Shown here: piece by piece, positions 9,123-16,004 of the stretch
Layout of the letters: each line of letters begins with the position of its first letter
How positions within the stretch are numbered: position 1 is the stretch's first letter
Origin: Bacteroidota bacterium
GTDB lineage: Bacteria > Bacteroidota > Ignavibacteria > UBA10030 > UBA8401
DNA length: 64,000 bases
Assembly (NCBI GenBank): GCA_008933835.1
Contig: WBUG01000009.1
Coordinates: forward strand, 1-64,000
Direction: 5' to 3'
Notes under the pieces: model-generated
What the model was told of the DNA's origin: nothing
Databases searched by the model: none
Seen by the model: the letters and a program-made list of their open reading frames with translations, nothing else
Position numbers and translations under genes: made by a program

Positions 9123-9877
9123 ACGACACGACCATCGCCATCATCCTCGCGGGCATCGTCGCGGCGGGGGCCGAGATCCTCGGCGGAGGGTTCGTCGCCT
9201 GGCGGCGCGAGATCTCGCGCACCATCCAGGAGTACCTCATCGCGCTCGGTGCGGGTTTCCTGCTCGCCCTGGTGATGATCGACCTGCTGCCGGAGGCCAT
9301 CGGGAACATCGGCGCATCGGCGCCGCTCTGGGTGCTCTTCGGTTTCAGCGTCATCCACTTCGTGGAACACACCGTGGTGAAGCACCTCCACTTCGGCGAG
9401 GAGACGCATTCGCACATCATGGTGTCCAAAGTGGCGAGCACCTCCGCCTTCTGGGGGCTCTTCATCCACGCCTTCTTCGACGGACTCGCCATCTCGGCCG
9501 GCATGTACTACGACATGGCGCTCGGCATCATGATCTTCGTCGCCATCACGCTCCACAAGTTCCCCGAAGGCCTCACCATCGCCTCCATCATGCTCGCCTC
9601 GAACCAGTCGAAGGAGACCGCCCTCAAAGCCTCCGCGGGGGTGGCCGGCGGCACCATGCTCGGCATCTTCATGATCTTCTTCCTCGAATCGGTGGACCCC
9701 GCCGTCACCGGTTACGCGTTCGCCTTTTCTGCCGGCGCCTCCCTCTACGTCGGCGCGAGCGACCTCATCCCGGAGATCAACCGTTCCGACGACCGGAAAC
9801 TCTCGGTGATCGTGTTTGTGGGGATGATGCTCTATTATGTGAGCGGGGAGCTGTTGAAGAATTTTGTGGGGCACTGA
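9119..9877 (+). CDS. ZIP-family divalent metal transporter
   Basis: 252 residues with about eight hydrophobic segments. The two transport helices carry HAFFDGLAIS (H117, D121, G122) and HKFPEGLTIA (H146, E150, G151), the classic ZIP signatures for Zn2+/Fe2+ uptake. A His-rich loop (HFVEHTVVKHLHFGEETHSH, residues 80-99) lies between TM segments, also typical. It overlaps the TPR gene by four bases. It ends only 10 bases from the convergent mobA gene and marks the left border of the lower-GC block; no terminator is visible in that gap. Confidence 0.9.
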   Translation: MNDTTIAIILAGIVAAGAEILGGGFVAWRREISRTIQEYLIALGAGFLLALVMIDLLPEAIGNIGASAPLWVLFGFSVIHFVEHTVVKHLHFGEETHSHIMVSKVASTSAFWGLFIHAFFDGLAISAGMYYDMALGIMIFVAITLHKFPEGLTIASIMLASNQSKETALKASAGVAGGTMLGIFMIFFLESVDPAVTGYAFAFSAGASLYVGASDLIPEINRSDDRKLSVIVFVGMMLYYVSGELLKNFVGH

Positions 9878-9887
9878 GAAGGCAGGT

Positions 9888-10505
9888 TCAATTTCCATTT
9901 CCTAAGAGCCGCACGATCTCCCGATACTCTTCCGGGCGGTTCATGTTGAAGAATGTCCCCGGCTGATACGCGGATAACGCTTCTTCGATGGGAATGATGG
10001 TCGTCGGAACGGTCTTCGTTAACTCCAACAATCCGCAATTCTTTTTCCTTCCCTCTGCATTTCGCCGTTCTACCATGTGTGCGATCGTTCCGGTGATCCG
10101 CGGGTCATAGAGTCCGCACATCGGCTGAAGAAATCCATCCCCGCGGGCGATCACGACCGGATCATCGGAAGGGTATTCTACGATCGTCCGAATGACCTCA
10201 CGGGTCATCAACGGAATATCACACCCCAAGACGAACACTTTCCCTGCGGGAACGAATGACAGTGCCGCGTGGATCCCTCCCAACGGTCCGGCTTCAGAGT
10301 ATTGATCGGGAAACATGGGAACACCGAGAGCAGAGAACTCTTCCGGCGAATTCGTACTGATCGCTAATGCTGGAAAGAGTCCGGACAATACCTCCAATGC
10401 CCGCTCAGTCAAACTCTTTCCTCCGAGCGTCATCAATGCTTTATTCTGTCCCATCCGGGAGCTTTTCCCTCCCGCAAGCAATATGCCGGTTATAGCGGGA
10501 TACAT
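9888..10505 (-). CDS. mobA: Molybdenum cofactor guanylyltransferase
   Basis: 205 residues. The N-terminal GILLAGGKSSRMGQNKALM is the nucleotide-binding loop of MobA, which attaches GMP to molybdopterin to make the MGD form needed by NarG-type enzymes. Further family blocks are PDQYSEAGPLGGIHAAL and VFVLGCDIPLM (the metal-binding aspartate) and a C-terminal FFNMNRPEEY. I start at 10505 (MYPAITG), since upstream codons read through the end of moeA. The start lies inside the moeA coding region, overlapping by 16 bases. Last gene of the minus-strand Moco operon. Confidence 0.92.
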   Translation of the reverse strand: MYPAITGILLAGGKSSRMGQNKALMTLGGKSLTERALEVLSGLFPALAISTNSPEEFSALGVPMFPDQYSEAGPLGGIHAALSFVPAGKVFVLGCDIPLMTREVIRTIVEYPSDDPVVIARGDGFLQPMCGLYDPRITGTIAHMVERRNAEGRKKNCGLLELTKTVPTTIIPIEEALSAYQPGTFFNMNRPEEYREIVRLLGNGN

Positions 10506-11692
10506 TCGACAATGTCTCCCTGCCGCAATTCGGCGGTTTCTTCCGGAACAATGATCAGACAGTGTGCCCGAGCGAGCGCGGTCATTCCGCCGGACGATTG
10601 TGAACCGGAGACGATCACGGCCGGCAATCCGGAAGCAGAGGACGATTGCCACTGTCCGCAAAGGATATGCCGTTTATCATCCTTTTTGGAATATGAGGAA
10701 TTGAGATGAGCATAGTGGCGACGAGGAGGCGCCGGTGCGAGTGAGGGTGCGAAGAGTGTCGTCCAGGTGACGAATGCGGAGAGAGGATTTCCCGGTAATG
10801 ACATGATATATTTCGACCTGCCTCCCGGATTCCATCGCGAGAACATAACCGGTGTTCCCGGTTTCATCCGAACCCGCCAGAAAAGTTCCTCCGCTCCCAG
10901 CGTGTGCAGTTCTGAACGCAGCAGATCGCGCGTGCCGACGGAGACTCCGCCGGTGGTGATGATCAGATCGACGGATTCATCCTCCATCAATTGCCTCAAT
11001 GCCGCAGAGACATTCCCCGGATCATCGTTGATGATACCGAAATCCTTGACAGTGATTCCGGTCCGGAAGACAGCAGTGAGCAGCATCGGCCGGTTGGTAG
11101 CGCGAATCTGGTCTGCCGCCGGGACAGTCGAATGCGGGACCAATTCGTCTCCCGTTGTGACGATCGCGGCAGTCAGCGGTGCACGGACATTCACCGTCTC
11201 CTTCCCGCAGGCAGCGAGCAATGGAATCACGGAGGGTGTGATCGGTGTCCCTTTCGTTACCGCTGTGACATGCACTTCCATATCCTCGCCGCATCTCCGG
11301 ATGTTCATCCCTTTTTTCAATCGGGCACCGTCCCGGAACCGGATGTGGTCACCTTCCGGAATAAGATCCTCTACGGGGATCACCGTATCGGCATCCTCCG
11401 GCAACCGTGCTCCGGTCATGATGGAAGCTCCCTCATCCTCCCGCAGGAGGATCTGCCGGAAATGGCCCGCCGTGATCTCGGCAGCAACGGTCCATTCGCG
11501 TCGTCCTTCGCTGTAGCGGACTGCCACACCATCGACTGCGGAATTGGTGAAAGGGGGAAGAGGAGTGTCGGTGACGACATCCTCGGCCAGGATATGACCG
11601 ATCGCCTGTGTGAGCGGTACGGAAATGAATCGATCCGGCATCGACGAACATTCCTTCCGGACGATCTCGCATGCCTCTGCGAAGGAGATCAT
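10490..11692 (-). CDS. moeA: Molybdopterin molybdenumtransferase
   Basis: 400 residues, the usual MoeA length. MoeA inserts molybdate into adenylated molybdopterin. Recognisable blocks are LPPFTNSAVDGVAVRY, ITAGHF, IMTGARLPEDADTVIPVED, TTGDELV, ITTGGVSVGTRDLL and SLPGNPLSAFVTW. The start [11 protein letters not shown] at 11692 overlaps the MOSC stop by ATGA; longer in-frame reading runs into the MOSC gene. The separate adenylyl transferase (MogA/MoaB) that normally works with MoeA is not in this window. Confidence 0.93.
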   Translation of the reverse strand: MISFAEACEIVRKECSSMPDRFISVPLTQAIGHILAEDVVTDTPLPPFTNSAVDGVAVRYSEGRREWTVAAEITAGHFRQILLREDEGASIMTGARLPEDADTVIPVEDLIPEGDHIRFRDGARLKKGMNIRRCGEDMEVHVTAVTKGTPITPSVIPLLAACGKETVNVRAPLTAAIVTTGDELVPHSTVPAADQIRATNRPMLLTAVFRTGITVKDFGIINDDPGNVSAALRQLMEDESVDLIITTGGVSVGTRDLLRSELHTLGAEELFWRVRMKPGTPVMFSRWNPGGRSKYIMSLPGNPLSAFVTWTTLFAPSLAPAPPRRHYAHLNSSYSKKDDKRHILCGQWQSSSASGLPAVIVSGSQSSGGMTALARAHCLIIVPEETAELRQGDIVECIPL

Positions 11693-12174
11693 GCCGCCAC
11701 CGGAACATGGGAGGATTTCTGTACGACAGTGACGTGATCCCCAATGCGGATCTCTCCGCCGGCGATGACCTTTGCAAAGATCCCCTCCCGCGGCATCACA
11801 CAATCCCCGACTTTGAAGAAGATCGCGCATTTGTCATGGCACTCTTTGCCGATCTGCGTGATCTCCAGCTCTGCCTCCGCGCCGATCCGGACACGGGATC
11901 CGACGGTGAGGTGCGGGATATCGATGAACTCCGTCGTGATGTTCTCGGCGAACGCACCCGGGCGAAGATTGGGCAATCCTTTGGCCCGCATGGAATCGAT
12001 GCTCTCCAGCGCCAAAAAACTCACCTGACGGTGCCAATTCCCGCCGTGGACATCCCCTTCCAGGCCGAAGTTCTCGATCAGCCGGACGGAGTCGATATTC
12101 GATTTGGGGATCCCTTTGCGTTTGCTTGTGGAGATCGCAACGATGCGCCCCTGTGACTTCTGTTCATCCGGCAT
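11689..12174 (-). CDS. MOSC domain protein
   Basis: 161 residues covering one MOSC domain: [50 protein letters not shown] and [28 protein letters not shown] with conserved cysteines. MOSC domains occur in molybdenum-cofactor sulfurases and related molybdenum or sulfur-carrier enzymes; standalone forms are common in Moco operons but of uncertain role. Start chosen at 12174 (MPDEQKSQG) with GGAG just upstream; it overlaps the end of moaC by 11 bases and its stop overlaps moeA by ATGA. Confidence 0.85.
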   Translation of the reverse strand: MPDEQKSQGRIVAISTSKRKGIPKSNIDSVRLIENFGLEGDVHGGNWHRQVSFLALESIDSMRAKGLPNLRPGAFAENITTEFIDIPHLTVGSRVRIGAEAELEITQIGKECHDKCAIFFKVGDCVMPREGIFAKVIAGGEIRIGDHVTVVQKSSHVPVAA

Positions 12175-12637
12175 GGTAGTCTCCGCTTTTTCCACCGGTC
12201 TTCTGCAGTAACCGGATATCGGTGATAGTGATGGATTTGTCCACGGCTTTACACATATCATAGATGGTCAAGGCGGCAACACTCGCGGCGGTCAACGCTT
12301 CCATTTCCACGCCGGTCTGGCCGACCGCGGCAGCCGTTGCCGTGAATACCACGGAGTGATGGTCATCGTCGATCGACACCCGCACATCCGCTGATGTCAG
12401 GAAAAGAGGATGACACAGCGGGATCAGTTCAAAGGTGCGTTTCGCCGCCTGGATCCCCGCCAGCCTCGCTACGGTCAGCACATCCCCTTTAGGGAGTCCG
12501 CCGTTGCGGACGAGGGTGAGAACTGCCGGTCCGAGGAGTACGGTGGCCGTGGCAACGGCGGTCCGCCGCGTTACCGGTTTATGTCCGACGTCCACCATAA
12601 CGGCGGACCCGTTTGCGTCAAGATGCGTCAATTCCAT
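12164..12637 (-). CDS. moaC: Cyclic pyranopterin monophosphate synthase
   Basis: 157 residues, typical for MoaC, which with MoaA turns GTP into cyclic pyranopterin monophosphate. Motifs: [52 protein letters not shown] and the C-terminal GGKSGDY. A clear GGAGG site precedes the ATG. The gene lies two bases downstream of moaA and overlaps the MOSC gene by 11 bases. Confidence 0.95.
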   Translation of the reverse strand: MELTHLDANGSAVMVDVGHKPVTRRTAVATATVLLGPAVLTLVRNGGLPKGDVLTVARLAGIQAAKRTFELIPLCHPLFLTSADVRVSIDDDHHSVVFTATAAAVGQTGVEMEALTAASVAALTIYDMCKAVDKSITITDIRLLQKTGGKSGDYHAG

Positions 12638-12638
12638 G

Positions 12639-13637
12639 CTATCCTCCGATGGCTCTCATGACATTCGACTGTGTTGCCGCCAATATTTCGGGATCGGGAT
12701 GCTTCTCCCATTTGTTCCTCAAGGCCTTCCGTACAGCATCAGCGACCGCTTCGTTCGATCCATGATCGCTGCGCAAGAGTGCGCGGAGATCTGTCTCCAT
12801 CTCCGGCAGTGCGAACAGACAGGTGCGGAGGCGTCCGTCCGCTGTCAGACGAAGCCGGTTGCAACCGCCGCAGAAATGTTCTGAAACGGAAGAGATGAAG
12901 CTCACCATGCCGCTTGACCCGGCTATGCGGTAATCTTTTGAGACGGAGTGCGGCTGATACGCCATCGGGATCAAGGTTCCTTCCTCTTCAGCGATTCGTT
13001 TCATCGAACGGTAGTCAAGGAATCTGCCTGTCTCCCATCTGTTCTGTGCCAACGGCATATATTCAATGAACCGTACGGTCAACGAATATTCTGCTGCAAA
13101 GCGGACGAATGCCGGTATCTCGTGATCGTTCACCCCCCGCATGATGACGACATTGGCTTTCACGGAAGGGAATACCAGCTCTTGTGCCCGTCGAAATGTC
13201 TCCAACACCTGTGGCAATGCATCCATGCCGGTGATGGAACGGAATAAATCCCGATCCAACGAATCGATACTAATATTGAGTGCATCAAGTCCCAGCGCAC
13301 GAAGAAAGGGAAGATGATCGCAGAGGAGCGTTCCGTTGGTCGTCATTCCGACAGAAAGTGGATACAATGTTTTCAATTCCGCGATCCCGTGAAAGAGCGA
13401 GAGGATATCCTTCCGCACCATCGGCTCTCCCCCGGTCATCCGCAATTTCGTGATCCCGTGTCTCGTAACGAACAAACGGACGAGACGCAGGATCTCTTCC
13501 ATGCTCAAAAGCCGGTCGTTCGTAAAACGTCCGGTGCGGAAGGGATCGCAATAGGTGCAGCGCATGTTGCACGCATCGGTCACCGAGACGCGGAGGTACG
13601 TGTGCTGCCGTCCGAAACTGTCAATGAATGGAATCAT
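12639..13637 (-). CDS. moaA: GTP 3',8-cyclase (radical SAM)
   Basis: 332 residues. The N-terminal radical-SAM cluster motif CNMRCTYC (C23, C27, C30) binds the SAM-reducing 4Fe-4S cluster; [10 protein letters not shown] follows. The C-terminal second cluster is formed by [18 protein letters not shown], and the protein ends in the double glycine (RAIGG) known to be needed in MoaA. It makes 3',8-cyclo-GTP, the first step of molybdopterin synthesis. Start overlaps the TauE-family gene by ATGA. Confidence 0.96.
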   Translation of the reverse strand: MIPFIDSFGRQHTYLRVSVTDACNMRCTYCDPFRTGRFTNDRLLSMEEILRLVRLFVTRHGITKLRMTGGEPMVRKDILSLFHGIAELKTLYPLSVGMTTNGTLLCDHLPFLRALGLDALNISIDSLDRDLFRSITGMDALPQVLETFRRAQELVFPSVKANVVIMRGVNDHEIPAFVRFAAEYSLTVRFIEYMPLAQNRWETGRFLDYRSMKRIAEEEGTLIPMAYQPHSVSKDYRIAGSSGMVSFISSVSEHFCGGCNRLRLTADGRLRTCLFALPEMETDLRALLRSDHGSNEAVADAVRKALRNKWEKHPDPEILAATQSNVMRAIGG

Positions 13638-14368
13638 AGGAGGATCAGTTTCCCCCCGGCCAGCATCAGCACCGCTGCCAGGATCCGTTTAAGTGTGATC
13701 ACCGAAAAATGGCCGCTTCCCATGGTCGCGCCGATGCTCCCTCCGACGAGCGTTGAAACCGCCATCACCGGAAGTTGCGGCGAAAGATGGACCCCGCCGC
13801 CGTAAGCGACCCCGGCAAGACCGGACAAGGAATTCAGAAGGATGAAGAGGGAGGAGACACCCGCTGCAGTTTTGGTCGTTGACCACCGCAGTGAGATCAG
13901 CAATGGCGTTAAAAAGATCCCTCCCCCAACGCCGATCATGCCGGAGAGAAGGCCGATCGCGCCGCCAAGGACTAAGAGTATTGGCAACGGCGGTTCCGAG
14001 ATCTGTTCTGCTTCACGCGGACGGATGATGAACATGAATGCTGAATACACAAGTACAAGACCGATAAGGGTGTGCAAGAGCGTTGCGGGGAGCGTGATCA
14101 TCCCGCCGACGGCGGCAAGCGGCACAGAGGCAAGAGCGCTGGGAAAGAAGAGTCGGGCGGACCAGTGACCGCTCCGAAGAAACAGAACGGAGGTGACCAG
14201 AGAGACAAGAATGTTCAGCATAAGTGCGCTTGAACGCAGATCTTCTGCTGCGGTGCCAGTCAGCGCCAAGAGAGCAATATATCCGGACGCACCGGCGTGA
14301 CCGACAGAAGAATAGAGGAATGCGATGGCGGTCGTCGCAGAGCCGATGAGCCAATCTATCTCGGTCAT
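13634..14368 (-). CDS. TauE/SafE-family sulfite/anion exporter-like membrane protein
   Basis: 244 residues with about eight membrane segments in two homologous halves. The second half contains GLLSGMIGVGGGIFLTPLL, the glycine-rich signature of the TauE/SafE (DUF81) permeases, which move sulfite, sulfoacetate or related organosulfur anions. Good AAGGAG site before the ATG, which also overlaps the upstream stop. Its place in a Moco operon suggests a link to sulfur or oxyanion handling, possibly sulfur supply or molybdate/sulfite export, but this is a guess. Confidence 0.82.
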   Translation of the reverse strand: MTEIDWLIGSATTAIAFLYSSVGHAGASGYIALLALTGTAAEDLRSSALMLNILVSLVTSVLFLRSGHWSARLFFPSALASVPLAAVGGMITLPATLLHTLIGLVLVYSAFMFIIRPREAEQISEPPLPILLVLGGAIGLLSGMIGVGGGIFLTPLLISLRWSTTKTAAGVSSLFILLNSLSGLAGVAYGGGVHLSPQLPVMAVSTLVGGSIGATMGSGHFSVITLKRILAAVLMLAGGKLILL

Positions 14369-14700
14369 TGGTTCTCCTTATCTCCGTCCATGGGACGCAT
14401 GATCTCATCCACTGCTTTGAGAGCAGACATCATTGCTGGAAAGCCGATGGTCGGAAGGGAGAGGAGAACGACGTGGACCATCTCTCCATATGTGACGCCG
14501 GACTTCCGTGCTTTGCGCACATGGGAGTGCACAGCCCCATCGAGTCGTGCTCCCGTCGAGACCGCGATCTTCACTAATGCGCGGGTCCGTTCGTCGAGCG
14601 GCCCTGCGGCATGTACCGCATTTCCCAATGCCTCATAAGCGTTTCCGACTTCAGGGAAACGGGACATCAGTTCCTGGTACCGCTTTGGGATTCCGCTCAT
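14365..14700 (-). CDS. Carboxymuconolactone decarboxylase-like protein lacking the CxxC pair
   Basis: 111 residues of one AhpD/CMD fold: LDERTRALVKIAVSTGARLDGAVHSHVRKARKSGVTYGEMVHVVLLSLPTIG. The family histidine (HSHVRKA) is kept, but the redox CxxC found in AhpD-type members is LDGA here, so a peroxidase-type disulfide reaction is unlikely. First gene of the minus-strand Moco operon. Start at 14700 is fixed by a GAGGAG site; the frame stays open upstream through the leader, which instead contains a strong hairpin and spaced repeats. Role in the operon unknown. Confidence 0.75.
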   Translation of the reverse strand: MSGIPKRYQELMSRFPEVGNAYEALGNAVHAAGPLDERTRALVKIAVSTGARLDGAVHSHVRKARKSGVTYGEMVHVVLLSLPTIGFPAMMSALKAVDEIMRPMDGDKENQ

Positions 14701-14723
14701 CACTGCTCCTCTTTTATAGTCAA

Positions 14724-14759
14724 ATGCCCCGTTCACTTTGCAAAGAATGAACGGGGCAT
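14724..14759 (-). promoter_or_regulatory. Strong hairpin in the leader of the Moco operon
   Basis: Perfect 12-bp inverted repeat ATGCCCCGTTCA (14724-14735) / TGAACGGGGCAT (14748-14759), with a loop that itself contains CTTTG/CAAAG. On the minus strand it ends 23 bases before the CMD start codon and just before the GAGGAG ribosome site. The following bases are not a clean T-run (ATTTGACT), so it is less like a simple terminator and more like an attenuator, RNA-stability or regulatory element. A molybdenum-cofactor riboswitch is a natural hypothesis for this position but I cannot confirm its consensus by eye. Confidence 0.55.
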
Positions 14760-14830
14760 CGGCAATGCCGAAACGTTCTCCTTTGCGTACATCGGCAGGC
14801 GCGTCTGTTTCCCGGCGCACCCTATCGGCA
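14758..14830. repeat. Three ATCGGCA direct repeats at exact 33-bp spacing
   Basis: The 7-mer ATCGGCA (TGCCGAT on the minus strand) occurs at 14758-14764, 14791-14797 and 14824-14830, each start exactly 33 bases after the previous. The bases between copies are not similar to each other. Spacing of about three helical turns would place proteins on one face of the DNA; alternatively the copies pair within a structured leader RNA. The first copy overlaps the hairpin end. Confidence 0.5.
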
Positions 14831-15089
14831 GACGGTCATATCGTTGTGTCCCGACGTAGACCGTTCAACTCGGAGTGAATTGTCTGATTAAAAGCAAACC
14901 GAATGCCAGTGCATGATCAAGCGATCTATCTCGATAAATCACGCAGGATCGAAGAGTAAGAATAGAGAATATCTCAACCATAAAAAGGAGTCCGTTTTAC
15001 ATTACAATATTTAGGAAAGCACCCCATTTTATTGAATGATTAAGCAAAATCGGAGTTTTATTCCATACCATTTTCTCTGATATGAAATA

Positions 15090-15122
15090 CCAATTGCGTT
15101 GAATTGGATAATTCCGGCAATT
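15090..15122. promoter_or_regulatory. Overlapping AATT-centred inverted repeats upstream of the nar operon
   Basis: CCAATT-N6-AATTGG (15090-15107) overlaps GAATT-N4-AATTC (15101-15114), and AATT recurs at 15092, 15102, 15110 and 15119. The 5-4-5 layout resembles CRP/FNR-family sites in geometry but not in sequence. Located 110-140 bases before the first nar-cluster start codon in the AT-rich promoter zone, so a transcription factor operator is plausible. Confidence 0.35.
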
Positions 15123-15229
15123 CGTGTGGCACATTGATTGTATCAGTAATCAGACAAATTTATCCAGTATCGCTGGCGATAATCGGACAAAATCATCTGA
15201 AATATGGAATCAACAATCATCGAGGAACG

Positions 15230-16000
15230 ATGAAGCGTTCAGCACTGATTCTCCTCTACGGAATATGTGCCGCGACGGTATTGCAGGCACAACGTCCGCC
15301 GGATACAACCTCTCATCACAGCGCCGCTGTGAAAGAAGATCCCGCTGCGAAAAAATTTGTACGGGAATGCTCCTCCTGTCATACGATCGGCGGAGGGAAA
15401 ATGAAAGGACCGGACCTGATCACGGCGATCACCTGGAAGCCGGAAGATCTTGCCAAAGCGGTGAAGAAGATGGAGAAGGAGGTCGGTGCATTGAGCGAAC
15501 AAGTGGTGACCGATCTTGTTGCGTTGATGAAGGATCCCGCGCTCAAACCCCGTCTCGCAGCAGAGGAACAGCGTCTGATCCAATCCCGCCGCGCATTGCT
15601 TGCACCTCCTGATGCATCCATCGGTCATGATCTATTCTGGGGAACGCGTCGGTTCCAGAACGGCGGAATGAACTGCAGCGCCTGTCATGTCGTGAATGGT
15701 TTGGGAGGAACGCTTGGTCCTGATCTGACTCCGGCTGAAAAGAAGATGGGGGAGGTCGCGCTCATCTCGGCGGTGGAAAAAGCGGCGTACAAGGTGATGG
15801 AGCCGCATTACCGTTCACGTCCGGTCACCCCTCAGGAAGCGCTGCATCTTACTGCCTATCTAGCCCAAGTACCGCTCACCCGTACCAATGCTGAAGTCTC
15901 CTTTCATATGCTCGCTGTCCTTGCTGCAGTCGGACTGAGCGGTGCGATCGTCGCACTGTATGCCGCTGCCGGAAAAAAACAATCACCGTCGGGGAACTAA
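15230..16000 (+). CDS. Diheme cytochrome c with C-terminal membrane anchor (NarC-like position)
   Basis: 256 residues: signal peptide (1-20), first heme motif CSSCH (C47-H51), second CSACH (C149-H153), and one C-terminal transmembrane helix (about 226-246). The heme domains therefore face the periplasm. A gene for a diheme cytochrome c also opens the Thermus narCGHJIK operon, where it helps electron flow to the nitrate reductase; this one may do the same or carry electrons from the Rieske/cytochrome b module to the downstream CuA enzyme. Start at 15230 has GAGGA upstream; the frame is open further left but lacks a ribosome site and signal peptide. Confidence 0.87.
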   Translation: MKRSALILLYGICAATVLQAQRPPDTTSHHSAAVKEDPAAKKFVRECSSCHTIGGGKMKGPDLITAITWKPEDLAKAVKKMEKEVGALSEQVVTDLVALMKDPALKPRLAAEEQRLIQSRRALLAPPDASIGHDLFWGTRRFQNGGMNCSACHVVNGLGGTLGPDLTPAEKKMGEVALISAVEKAAYKVMEPHYRSRPVTPQEALHLTAYLAQVPLTRTNAEVSFHMLAVLAAVGLSGAIVALYAAAGKKQSPSGN

Positions 16001-16004
16001 CGTT

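Larger units (their letters stand above)
14701..15229. other. Divergent intergenic control region between the Moco and nar operons
   Basis: 529 bases without a supported gene. The left 180 bases, the presumed leader of the Moco operon, are GC-rich and contain a 12-bp-arm hairpin and three evenly spaced 7-mers. The right part (about 14880-15229) is strongly AT-rich compared with the whole window and should hold promoters for both directions, with overlapping inverted repeats at 15090-15122. No tRNA, small ORF with a ribosome site, or good FNR box was found. Confidence 0.7.

Noticed and set aside
9878-9890. Integration site with tRNA, integrase or direct repeat at the left edge of the low-GC block
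   Set aside because: The gap is only 10 bases and contains none of these; no repeat shared with the right edge was found by eye.
14758-14830. Spaced 7-mers as a CRISPR array
   Set aside because: Repeat units are only 7 bases and just three copies occur; no cas gene is present.
15134-15146. FNR-like box TTGAT-TGT-ATCAG before the nar operon
   Set aside because: The spacer is three bases, not four, and the second half is imperfect, so it is not a convincing FNR site.
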